NCBI GenBank assembly: GCA_002708105.2
Contig: PAOQ02000015.1
Location: 1 to 37,876 of the forward strand
Length of the DNA: 37,876 nucleotides
Reading direction: 5' to 3'
Source: a bacterium
GTDB lineage: Bacteria > Desulfobacterota_D > UBA1144
Shown here: one piece after another, positions 20,057 to 26,634 of the stretch
Position numbering within the stretch: the first letter of the stretch is position 1
Layout: each line of letters begins with the position of its first letter
Notes under the pieces: model-generated
Told to the model about the DNA's origin: nothing
What the model saw: only the letters and a program-made list of their open reading frames with translations
Database searches by the model: none
Translations under genes and position numbers: made by a program

Positions 20057-21823
20057 TTAAGATTCATCTTTATCAATTAACTCGATTCCGAGCTCCTCTA
20101 GTTGTTTTTCAGAAAAAACTTTCGATGGAGCCTCAGTAAGTAGGCATGAAGCTTTTTGCGTTTTAGGAAAAGCTATAATGTCCCTAATTGATGGGGAGTC
20201 TGTTAGATACATCATTAATCTATCTAATCCAATAGCTAATCCCCCGTGTGGTGGAGTTCCAGACTCCAAAGCATTTAATAAATACCCAAAGTTATCTTCA
20301 TATTCTTCTTTCTTAATACCTAATATATTAAATATTTTTTCCTGTAGTTCCTTTTTATGAATTCTAATACTTCCACCACCAATTTCAGTTCCATTTAAGA
20401 CTATATCGTAGGCTTTCGATGAAAGAGCTTCGATTTCTGATTCGTCAATCCTCTCATCTTTTGGCATTGTGAAAGGGTGATGTGTTGAGGTAAGATTCCC
20501 ATCAACTTTTAGAAATAAAGGAAAATCTGTTATCCATACAAATTCAAATGAATTTTCTGAGATCAAATTTAAATCCTTTCCGAGTTTATTCCTTACTGCA
20601 GACATATAATTGTTTACATTATCTTCGTTTCCTGCGCCAAAGAAAATTATATCTCCAGTATTGAATTGTAATTGATCTTTAAGTAATACAATTTCTTCTT
20701 CAGAAAAGAATTTTAATATTGGTGATTGAAGCTCTGATTCAAGTACTTTAATCCAAGCCAAACCTTTAGCCCCATGTTCTTGAGCGAATAGAGTTAAGTC
20801 GTCAATATTTTTTCTAGTTAAATTTGAGTCTTCTACTTTGATGCACTTGATAATTCCTTTAGAATTTACAACATCTCTAAATACTTTAAATTCAGTATTT
20901 TTAAAAATATCAGTAATTGTTTGAAGTTCGAGACTGAATCTTAAGTCTGGCCTATCATTCCCATATTTTTCCATTGATTCACTATATGATATTCTTTTAA
21001 ATTCTGGGCTTAAATCTATATCTTTAGTTTCCTTGAAAATCTTTTTTAAAAGTTTTTCTACAATCGAGATAACGTCATTTTCATCTACAAATGACATTTC
21101 TAAATCAATCTGTGTAAACTCTGGTTGTCTGTCTGCCCTTAAATCTTCATCTCTAAAGCATCTAACAATTTGGTAATATCTATCAAAACCCGAAGTCATT
21201 AAGATTTGTTTTAATATTTGAGGAGATTGAGGCAATGCAAAAAAAGAATTTTGATGTATTCTGCTTGGGACTAAATAGTCTCTAGCCCCCTCAGGGCTGG
21301 ATTTAGTTAGGTAGGGGGTCTCGATATCAATAAATCCATATTTATCAAAGAAGTTTCTAGCAATCATCATCACTTTACTTTTTAAAACAAAATTACTGTT
21401 TATATTAGGCCTTCTAAGGTCCAGATATCGATATTTTAACCTTATGTTTTCATCTGCATTTATTTCTTCTTCAATTTGAAAAGGTAGTGGTACAGATAGA
21501 TTTAGAACTTCTGCTGTATTAATAAGAACTTCGATTTTCCCCGTATCAATATTTTTATTGATAGTATTATCAGTTCTTAGCCTAACAATGCCAGAAATCT
21601 GAATTACAAATTCGTTTCGAACAGTTTCAATAATTTTATGAACCTCTGAGGAGTTCTTTGGATCTGATACGATTTGGATGATTCCTGATTTGTCCCTTAA
21701 GTCGATAAATATAACTCCACCATGATCTCTAATTGATGAGCACCACCCAGAAATGGTTATAGAATCACCTTCATTTCTTTCATTGAAAGTTGCACAATAG
21801 TCGGTTCTAAAACTAGTTTTCAT
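20057..21823 (-). CDS. aspS: Aspartyl-tRNA synthetase, probably non-discriminating (Asp/Asn)
   Basis: Class II synthetase charging tRNA-Asp. The 588 residues include the N-terminal OB-fold anticodon domain, the bacterial GAD insertion (about residues 290-400), motif 2 ([18 protein letters not shown]) and motif 3 ([21 protein letters not shown]). The OB fold reads [14 protein letters not shown] with His34, where E. coli has Leu in RRDLGSLIFID. His here is associated with the non-discriminating enzymes that also make Asp-tRNA-Asn for GatCAB, so the cell may lack AsnRS; no gat or asnS gene is in the window to test this. The gene shares a 65-bp divergent control region with era, and its stop abuts that of mtaB. 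Confidence 0.96.
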   Translation of the reverse strand: MKTSFRTDYCATFNERNEGDSITISGWCSSIRDHGGVIFIDLRDKSGIIQIVSDPKNSSEVHKIIETVRNEFVIQISGIVRLRTDNTINKNIDTGKIEVLINTAEVLNLSVPLPFQIEEEINADENIRLKYRYLDLRRPNINSNFVLKSKVMMIARNFFDKYGFIDIETPYLTKSSPEGARDYLVPSRIHQNSFFALPQSPQILKQILMTSGFDRYYQIVRCFRDEDLRADRQPEFTQIDLEMSFVDENDVISIVEKLLKKIFKETKDIDLSPEFKRISYSESMEKYGNDRPDLRFSLELQTITDIFKNTEFKVFRDVVNSKGIIKCIKVEDSNLTRKNIDDLTLFAQEHGAKGLAWIKVLESELQSPILKFFSEEEIVLLKDQLQFNTGDIIFFGAGNEDNVNNYMSAVRNKLGKDLNLISENSFEFVWITDFPLFLKVDGNLTSTHHPFTMPKDERIDESEIEALSSKAYDIVLNGTEIGGGSIRIHKKELQEKIFNILGIKKEEYEDNFGYLLNALESGTPPHGGLAIGLDRLMMYLTDSPSIRDIIAFPKTQKASCLLTEAPSKVFSEKQLEELGIELIDKDES

Positions 21824-21835
21824 GATTGAAAATTA

Positions 21836-21864
21836 ATCTTAACCCCATTTGTTAAACATCACAA
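21836..21864 (-). promoter_or_regulatory. aspS promoter
   Basis: On the minus strand, TTGTGA (21864-21859), a 17-bp spacer and TAAGAT (21841-21836) form a fair sigma-70 promoter. The start codon lies 12 bp beyond the -10, so the predicted untranslated leader is only about 5-6 nt. No Shine-Dalgarno is visible. The element overlaps the era promoter on the opposite strand, so polymerase binding at one site may exclude the other. Confidence 0.55.
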
Positions 21865-21876
21865 GAAGAGTATAAT
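21849..21876 (+). promoter_or_regulatory. era promoter
   Basis: TTGTTA (21849-21854), a 16-bp spacer and a perfect TATAAT (21871-21876) precede the era ATG at 21889. A start site near 21883 would leave a leader of about 6 nt, and the sequence between the -10 and the ATG contains no Shine-Dalgarno. The -35 lies within the spacer region of the divergent aspS promoter. Confidence 0.62.
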
Positions 21877-21888
21877 CAATTCAATCAA

Positions 21889-22770
21889 ATGAAAGAATTT
21901 AAATGTGGTACAGTCTCAATTATTGGAAAGCCAAACACAGGCAAATCAACATTAATAAATGCCTTAACTGGAAGAAAGATTTCGGCAGTCTCAGATAAAC
22001 CAAATACTACAAGAAATAAAATATTAGGCGTCTATAACTCAGAGGACTGCCAAATAATTTTTTTAGATACACCAGGGATACAAAAATCTAGTAAATTTTT
22101 AAACCGTATAATGGTGCAGTCCTCATATCAAGCTATAGGTGAATCCGATGTTGTATTGGTCATTGTAGACGGATCAAAAAGATCGACCTTTGATAATGAT
22201 GAAATAGCACCCAAGATAGTTGATAAGAAGCCGGTTATAGCTATAAACAAAATTGATTTAATAAAGAAGAGTAAAATATTAAATATTGTTAATGTACTAA
22301 AAGATAAATTCCTATCGGTTGACTCATTTGTTCCAATAAGCGCTTTGGAGAAAGAAGGGCTAGATATTCTTATATCAGAGTTTAAAAAAGTATTACCAGT
22401 AGCAGACAAGATTCTTCCAGATGATGTTGTTACAGATCAACCTGAAAAATTTTATATTTCTGAAATAATTAGAGAGAAAATTTTTAACACATTTTATCAA
22501 GAGGTTCCATATAGAACAGCAGTAGTTATTGAACAAATAATTGATAAGAAAAAATTAACTTCAATTCAGGCTTATATAATAGTTGAGAACTCGCATCATA
22601 AACAAATTATAATTGGAAAAAGTGGTTCAATGATTAAGAAAATAGGAATTGAAAGCCGAGAAGATATAGAAAATTTTTTATCCACAAAAGTTTTTCTTGA
22701 TTTGAGAGTTAAAATAGATTCTACGTGGCTAAAGATTAAAGAAAAGGCTTTTAATTATTCAAGTATTTAA
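21889..22770 (+). CDS. era: GTPase Era (small-subunit ribosome assembly)
   Basis: Essential GTPase that binds the 3' end of 16S rRNA and helps mature the 30S subunit. The 293 residues show the G domain followed by a KH domain. G1 is GKPNTGKST (13-21), with Thr instead of the usual Val at position 17. G3 is DTPG, G4 is NKID and G5 is SALEKEG. The linker ISEIIREKIF and the KH segment VENSHHKQIIIGKSGSMIKKIG match Era rather than EngA or MnmE. It does not neighbour rnc or recO, as it does in many genomes. It is transcribed alone from its own promoter, and its stop abuts the convergent crotonase stop with zero spacing. Confidence 0.96.
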   Translation: MKEFKCGTVSIIGKPNTGKSTLINALTGRKISAVSDKPNTTRNKILGVYNSEDCQIIFLDTPGIQKSSKFLNRIMVQSSYQAIGESDVVLVIVDGSKRSTFDNDEIAPKIVDKKPVIAINKIDLIKKSKILNIVNVLKDKFLSVDSFVPISALEKEGLDILISEFKKVLPVADKILPDDVVTDQPEKFYISEIIREKIFNTFYQEVPYRTAVVIEQIIDKKKLTSIQAYIIVENSHHKQIIIGKSGSMIKKIGIESREDIENFLSTKVFLDLRVKIDSTWLKIKEKAFNYSSI

Positions 22771-23580
22771 TTATTCCCCGGTAAATTTAGGAGTTCTCTT
22801 TAGTTTAAAAGCATCTTGAGCCTCTATATAGTCTGAGCTATTAGCAGCTTTAATAATAGTTTTTTTAATCTTTTCATATTCATCTTTATCTACCTTCTGG
22901 CTACTTTCAAATGTATTTATAGATTTTTTTATTGATGCAAGTGATAAAGGTGCATTTTGAGAAATTTTTTCGCCAAATTTTATTGATTCATTTAAAACCT
23001 CATCTTTGTCAATTATAAAATCAAAAAGATTCATTTCTAATGCATTATCAGAATTAAATTTATCACCTGTAAAAAAAATTTTCTTTGTATTTGATACTCC
23101 AATTTTATTAATAAAATTTCGTAAACCAAAATAGTTATAAAAAATTCCTAACTTCACCGGAGGCATGCAAAAGATGCTTTCTTTTGAAAAAAATTTAAAA
23201 TCACAATTCAACATTACTTCTAAGGCACCGCCAAATATGCTTCCATTAATTGCCGCAATAATTATTTTTGGACTTTCACTTATAACTTCAGATATTTTCA
23301 TTAAAGGGTGTTTATCTTTGCTTTCATCTAAAATATGAATATTAAGAAGTGATTCTTTTGAATCCATGTTATCAGAGGAGATATCGTATCCTGATGAGAA
23401 AATTTTTTCACATTTTGATGTAATAATGACTACTCTAATTTCTAACAAGTCCCTTGTTTCATCGATTAAATTAGAAACAGTTGTTAGCATTTCTTCGTTA
23501 AAAGCATTTTTTTTATCAGGTCTATCAAAAGTAATAATTCGAATATTATTAATATCTTCAAATTTAACAAACTTACTCAT
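22771..23580 (-). CDS. Crotonase-family protein, ScpB (methylmalonyl-CoA decarboxylase)-like
   Basis: Enoyl-CoA hydratase/isomerase superfamily, 269 residues. The oxyanion-hole segment FGGALEVMLNCD is near residues 116-127. Recalled comparison with E. coli ScpB/YgfG shows specific likeness: MPPVKLGIFYNYFG versus MTPVNLGVPYNLVG, and C-terminal SSDYIEAQDAFKLKRTPKF versus SEDYQEGMNAFLEKRKPNF. Tyr148 lines up with the ScpB active-site Tyr140. The ScpB His66 position is Tyr65 (SSGYDI). The second catalytic Glu of true hydratases is missing (Lys143 in that region), so simple hydratase activity is unlikely. Methylmalonyl-CoA decarboxylation or another acyl-CoA reaction is plausible but unproven. It is a single gene, divergent from the FmdB-like pair with 42 bp between them. 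Confidence 0.8.
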   Translation of the reverse strand: MSKFVKFEDINNIRIITFDRPDKKNAFNEEMLTTVSNLIDETRDLLEIRVVIITSKCEKIFSSGYDISSDNMDSKESLLNIHILDESKDKHPLMKISEVISESPKIIIAAINGSIFGGALEVMLNCDFKFFSKESIFCMPPVKLGIFYNYFGLRNFINKIGVSNTKKIFFTGDKFNSDNALEMNLFDFIIDKDEVLNESIKFGEKISQNAPLSLASIKKSINTFESSQKVDKDEYEKIKKTIIKAANSSDYIEAQDAFKLKRTPKFTGE

Positions 23581-23622
23581 ATCCGTTATAGTAATCTATT
23601 ATATTTTTAAAGCGAGTTTGAT

Positions 23623-24168
23623 ATGCCATTATATGAATTTGAATGTAAAGACTGTATGAAGAAATACAATAAAGATATTACTGCTTTGTCTGAATCTTTG
23701 GATAAAGAGACTGCCGAGAAGGTTATGAAAAGAAATAAGAATTTTCTTTATATTGAAGTTCAGCGTATTAAAAATGAAAAAACAATTTTTTCTGTTGGAA
23801 AAGAGGGTAATAAAGGTATTAGAAGATACAGATATAAAATGGCTAAAGATAAATTATTATTTTTAGAGTTAAAAGATTTTAGATTCACGGAGTTATTTTT
23901 TCAAGATGAAGAAATACCCTCTACTGTTGACTGTCCGTCAAACAAAAAATGTAAAAATGTAGTTAGAATCTTTTCGCCCTTTAAAGCAATTTTTGAGAAA
24001 AGGGGTGGACTTAAAGATAGAGCTCCACAGCCTGGAGACCCTGTTCAATGGCATAAAGATTACAAGGTTATGAAAGATGAAGAGCAAGCCTCGAACTGGG
24101 TTGGGCAAGACCATTTGGACCAATACTTTGGTAATTCACAACATGATGGTTCTTATGGGTCCGAATAG
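23623..24168 (+). CDS. FmdB-like zinc-ribbon protein with large internal insertion, copy 1
   Basis: Function unknown. The N-terminus MPLYEFECKDC is the first knuckle of an FmdB-type zinc ribbon (C8, C11). In ordinary FmdB proteins the second knuckle follows about 20 residues later. Here about 90 charged residues intervene, and a candidate second knuckle C104-x5-C110 is followed by NVVRIFSPF, matching the family's EVRRLISP strand. A polar tail of about 60 residues rich in Asp, Gln and Gly ends the protein (181 aa). No signal peptide or membrane span is seen. The next gene begins with the same 27 nucleotides and shares the layout, so the two are tandem paralogs. The ribosome binding site is weak (GCGAG at 23612-23616). 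Confidence 0.8.
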   Translation: MPLYEFECKDCMKKYNKDITALSESLDKETAEKVMKRNKNFLYIEVQRIKNEKTIFSVGKEGNKGIRRYRYKMAKDKLLFLELKDFRFTELFFQDEEIPSTVDCPSNKKCKNVVRIFSPFKAIFEKRGGLKDRAPQPGDPVQWHKDYKVMKDEEQASNWVGQDHLDQYFGNSQHDGSYGSE

Positions 24169-24176
24169 GAGTTCTT

Positions 24177-24716
24177 ATGCCATTATATGAATTTGAATGT
24201 AAAAGTTGTAAAGAAAATCTTTTTAAAGCTCTTGCAATGATTGAGAAAAAGATTGATAAGAAGACTCTGGCAAGCATTATTAAAAAATTTAAAAATATAA
24301 ACGGAATACAGGTTGTAGATTTAGTTTCAGAAGAATTGATTCAATCTTTAGGTGCAAGAGAAGAGCAGGATCTTGAAATTGATTTATATATTGATGAAGG
24401 GAAAAAGATGGTCTTATTTTATGTCCCTTCTTTTAGATTTTCAGAGTTAATTTTTGATGAAGAAGATGAAAAGAATCTTGAAACTAAGTGTTGTAAAAAA
24501 GGTGATATCGAGAGAGTAATTTCCTCATTTTCATATACTTCTGATTTGTCTACCGATGCTCCAAAACCTCCAGGTTTAAAAGACTTGCCTCCAGAAATTC
24601 GTGGGAGAGTTAATTTTAGTGAAATGATTGAACCAAAGGATCAACCAGCAAACATCAAAGCTGATAATCGATACAAGCATCAGTATATGGATAAGTCCAA
24701 AACTAAACTACTTTAA
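24177..24716 (+). CDS. FmdB-like zinc-ribbon protein with large internal insertion, copy 2
   Basis: Function unknown; paralog of the preceding gene. It begins MPLYEFECKSC (C8, C11), followed by a roughly 90-residue charged region containing PSFRFSELIFDEEDE (compare KDFRFTELFFQDEEI in copy 1). The second knuckle is reduced to adjacent C105-C106, then GDIERVISSF. Intact zinc binding is therefore uncertain. The tail is Pro-, Lys- and Asp-rich; a short DAPKPPG resembles RAPQPGD in copy 1. At 179 residues it is nearly the same length as copy 1. It starts 8 bp after copy 1 with AGGAG at 24167-24171, so the two are co-translated. Outside the N-terminus and the second-knuckle region the copies have diverged strongly, which suggests an old duplication. 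Confidence 0.8.
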   Translation: MPLYEFECKSCKENLFKALAMIEKKIDKKTLASIIKKFKNINGIQVVDLVSEELIQSLGAREEQDLEIDLYIDEGKKMVLFYVPSFRFSELIFDEEDEKNLETKCCKKGDIERVISSFSYTSDLSTDAPKPPGLKDLPPEIRGRVNFSEMIEPKDQPANIKADNRYKHQYMDKSKTKLL

Positions 24717-24733
24717 AGATATTCTTTTGATAA

Positions 24734-24961
24734 TTATCTTGGGTTATCTTCTACGTATTTAATAAACTTGATTAAGATTCCTTTCTTATCATCTGGAATA
24801 TCTTTGTAAGATTGCTTAAATTTAAGCTTAATCATCAGCAGAATATGAGCATAAGGATTCCTTCCTTTAGGATGATTCTTGTTGACAGGCAATTTGTCCT
24901 TCAACCTATCTCCTGTTTCCTGTATTATTGACCAAAGTTCTTTGCGATTTTCTTCATTCAT
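24734..24961 (-). CDS. Small conserved-looking protein of unknown function, coupled to hisE
   Basis: A 75-residue soluble, basic protein that I do not recognise. It is probably all-helical: an N-terminal helix MNEENRKELWSIIQETGDRL, a central turn with NHPKGRNPYAHI, then helices with KLKFKQSYKDIPDDK and ILIKFIKYVEDNP. No cysteines, signal peptide or membrane span are present. Its ATG overlaps the end of hisE by 8 bp on the same strand, a spacing typical of translational coupling, which argues that it is a real gene. The 3' end faces FmdB-like copy 2 with a 17-bp gap. The pattern of aromatic and Gly/Pro turns suggests a folded small domain, not random sequence, but no function can be assigned. 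Confidence 0.65.
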   Translation of the reverse strand: MNEENRKELWSIIQETGDRLKDKLPVNKNHPKGRNPYAHILLMIKLKFKQSYKDIPDDKKGILIKFIKYVEDNPR

Positions 24962-25292
24962 CTAAAGTATAATCTTTCTTTTTTTTGCCGATCCTTCTTT
25001 CGAGTTCGAAGTAAATATCGTCTAATTTAACGTTATGATATGCGAGTCCAACCATCATATGGAAGAGCAAGTCAGCGTATTCATAAATTATCTTATCTTT
25101 CTCGCCGTTTTCAGATGCCTCAATTGACTCATCACATTCTTCTTTAATTTTTGACAGTATCTTGTCTAATCCATCTTTAAACAAGCTAGATACATAGGAG
25201 TCATTATTGCTTTCATCTTTCTTTCTTTTTTCGATTGTAGCAAAAACTTCATTTAAAACATTTGATTCATTTGATATTTTCTTGTCATCCAT
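24954..25292 (-). CDS. hisE: Phosphoribosyl-ATP pyrophosphatase
   Basis: Hydrolyses phosphoribosyl-ATP to phosphoribosyl-AMP, the second step of histidine synthesis. The family core is clear: SYVSSLFKDGLDKILSKIKEECDE, then EYADLLFHMMVGLAYHNVKLDDIYFELERR, with the acidic residues of the MazG-like metal site (EECDE and EYAD). The ATG at 25292 gives 112 residues. A TTG four codons upstream (25304) is also possible but less likely. It stands alone, without hisI or other his genes, followed only by the small overlapping unknown gene. A TATATT at 25308-25303 on this strand lies 10 bp before the ATG and may be the -10 of a short-leader promoter. Confidence 0.9.
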   Translation of the reverse strand: MDDKKISNESNVLNEVFATIEKRKKDESNNDSYVSSLFKDGLDKILSKIKEECDESIEASENGEKDKIIYEYADLLFHMMVGLAYHNVKLDDIYFELERRIGKKKKDYTLDE

Positions 25293-25310
25293 TACAGTAT
25301 TCAATATACA
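25282..25310 (+). promoter_or_regulatory. Possible rpoZ promoter
   Basis: TTGTCA (25282-25287), a 17-bp spacer and TATACA (25305-25310) precede rpoZ. The expected start near 25317 leaves a leader of about 20 nt that contains the AAGGAAGG ribosome binding site. The -35 lies inside the hisE coding region and the element overlaps the divergent hisE start region. Confidence 0.42.
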
Positions 25311-25336
25311 TTAAACTGAAAGGAAGGAAATAAATA

Positions 25337-25537
25337 ATGGCTAGAGTTACTATCGAAGATTGCTTAGAAAAAGTTGAAAATCGTTTCGAGCTTTCTGTTG
25401 CTGCAATGAAACGTGCTAAAAACATATATAATGGAGCTAAATCTTTATCTGATGAAAAGAATAAACCTGTTGTTTTAGCTTTAAGAGAAATAGCTGAAGA
25501 GAAAGTAGTGGCCGTTAAAAAACCTATTAAAGAATAG
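25337..25537 (+). CDS. rpoZ: DNA-directed RNA polymerase subunit omega
   Basis: Omega helps fold and hold the beta' subunit and, in many proteobacteria, forms part of a ppGpp site. The 66-residue protein begins [27 protein letters not shown], the standard family N-terminus (MARVTVxDxxxKVxNRFELV), and keeps [15 protein letters not shown]. It is shorter than the E. coli protein (91 aa), lacking most of the C-terminal tail. A purine-rich ribosome binding site, AAGGAAGG, precedes the ATG by 8-9 bp. The usual partner spoT/rel is not next to it. The downstream neighbour is a Nudix gene 34 bp away on the same strand, and the upstream hisE is divergent. Confidence 0.92.
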   Translation: MARVTIEDCLEKVENRFELSVAAMKRAKNIYNGAKSLSDEKNKPVVLALREIAEEKVVAVKKPIKE

Positions 25538-25571
25538 CTACGTTTAGCCTTCTTTTTTTAAATAGTTAAAA

Positions 25572-26177
25572 ATGTCAAGACCAACCCTTGTTGAAAATCT
25601 TACCTATCATTTTACTAATAATTATAAATTCACTTCTATTAATACAGATAAAAATACTGTTGAGTCTTCAGTGTCGATTATTTTACGAAAGATTGATTTG
25701 AATTATGAAGTTTTACTTATAAAAAGAACAGTGAGGAAAACAGATAAATTTTCTGGTCATATGGCCTTTCCTGGCGGAGTGAAAGAAAAATTTGATAAAA
25801 ATAGTTTATCTACGGCTAGGAGAGAAACAAAAGAAGAGGTCGGGTTGGACTTGGAAAAAGACAGCGTTTATATTGGAAGATTTAGTGATTACCGTCCTGT
25901 AAATCCAGAGGCAAATAGATTTATCGTTAGTCCATTTATTTTTTATCTAACCAATTCAAAGGTTCATCTTAAAAAGTGCCCGGAGGAAGTTGATGATGCT
26001 GTATGGATTCCGCTGGATATATTATTGCTAAATTTAGAGAACAGTAACCGTAAAGGACTAAGATACGATAAGCCTTATAGTGATAATGTATTTGAATATA
26101 AAGGATACAAAATATGGGGAATGACAGGGAAAATATTGTATGCTTTTTTATTAGAGATTGAACGTTATACAGCTTAG
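25572..26177 (+). CDS. Nudix hydrolase, CoA pyrophosphatase (NudL) type
   Basis: Predicted to hydrolyse coenzyme A or acyl-CoA to 3',5'-ADP and phosphopantetheine. The 201 residues carry the UPF0035-type signature SGHMAFPGGV (about residues 61-70) followed by the Nudix helix ARRETKEEVGL, with the metal-binding REx2EE core intact. The order VLLIKR, SGHMAFPGG, Nudix box and the C-terminal YKGYKIWGMTGKIL are typical of this branch (WGLTARIL in relatives) and set it apart from ADP-ribose or MutT hydrolases. No clear Shine-Dalgarno precedes the ATG; a TTAAAT lies 8 bp upstream. Substrate preference cannot be fixed from sequence. Confidence 0.85.
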   Translation: MSRPTLVENLTYHFTNNYKFTSINTDKNTVESSVSIILRKIDLNYEVLLIKRTVRKTDKFSGHMAFPGGVKEKFDKNSLSTARRETKEEVGLDLEKDSVYIGRFSDYRPVNPEANRFIVSPFIFYLTNSKVHLKKCPEEVDDAVWIPLDILLLNLENSNRKGLRYDKPYSDNVFEYKGYKIWGMTGKILYAFLLEIERYTA

Positions 26178-26186
26178 AATTTATAT

Positions 26187-26214
26187 TTTACTTTAATCAT
26201 TTAAGTGATAGAAT
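26187..26214 (+). promoter_or_regulatory. ssb promoter
   Basis: TTTACT (26187-26192), a 16-bp spacer and TAGAAT (26209-26214) end 6 bp before the ssb ATG at 26221. The expected start site is the A of the ATG itself or a base or two before it, predicting a leaderless mRNA. The intervening bases are all A, with no Shine-Dalgarno. Confidence 0.55.
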
Positions 26215-26220
26215 AAAAAA

Positions 26221-26634
26221 ATGGGTAGTGTTAATAAAGTTATTCTTCTTGGTAGGCTTGGTGCTGATCCAGAAGTTAGGTATACCCAAGATCAAACACC
26301 CGTAGCTTCTTTTAATATTGCGACTTCGATAAGTTTTAAAAATAAGTCTGGTGAGAAAGTTGATAAGACTTCATGGCATCGATGTGTGGCATGGAGGAAA
26401 ACAGGAGAGGTGATAGGGCAATATTTTAAAAAGGGGAATCAAATTTATATTGAAGGTTCTCTTGAGAGCAGATCTTATGAAGATAAAAGTGGGGAGAAGA
26501 AATTTATTACCGAGGTTGTAGTAAATAATTTCCAATTTGTTGACTCCAAAGGAGGAGGTTCAGCTCAAACTGATGATAACTTCCTTGATGATTTTGACAT
26601 TGAAAGTTCATCCAGTGACGACGTACCTTTTTAA
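26221..26634 (+). CDS. ssb: Single-stranded DNA-binding protein
   Basis: Coats single-stranded DNA in replication, repair and recombination. The 137 residues form an N-terminal OB fold (about 1-105) beginning MGSVNKVILLGRLGADPEVRYT and containing SWHRCVAW and GNQIYIEGSLESRSYEDKSGEKK. A short acidic Ser/Asp linker follows, ending in the DDVPF tip that docks partner proteins. The linker is much shorter than in E. coli SSB (178 aa). The glmU ATG directly follows the stop, so ssb-glmU-glmS form an operon of functionally unrelated genes. Confidence 0.95.
   Translation: MGSVNKVILLGRLGADPEVRYTQDQTPVASFNIATSISFKNKSGEKVDKTSWHRCVAWRKTGEVIGQYFKKGNQIYIEGSLESRSYEDKSGEKKFITEVVVNNFQFVDSKGGGSAQTDDNFLDDFDIESSSSDDVPF

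Noticed and set aside
24716-24740. Inverted repeat AAGATA / TATCTT between FmdB-like copy 2 and the small unknown gene
   Set aside because: Six AT-rich pairs with a 13-nt loop and no U-tract make a weak structure, expected by chance at this base composition.
25537-25558. Possible intrinsic terminator after rpoZ: GCTA, loop CGTT, TAGC, then a T-rich run
   Set aside because: The stem is only 4 bp, and T-runs are common by chance in this AT-rich sequence. The Nudix gene follows in the same direction with no evidence of transcript end here.
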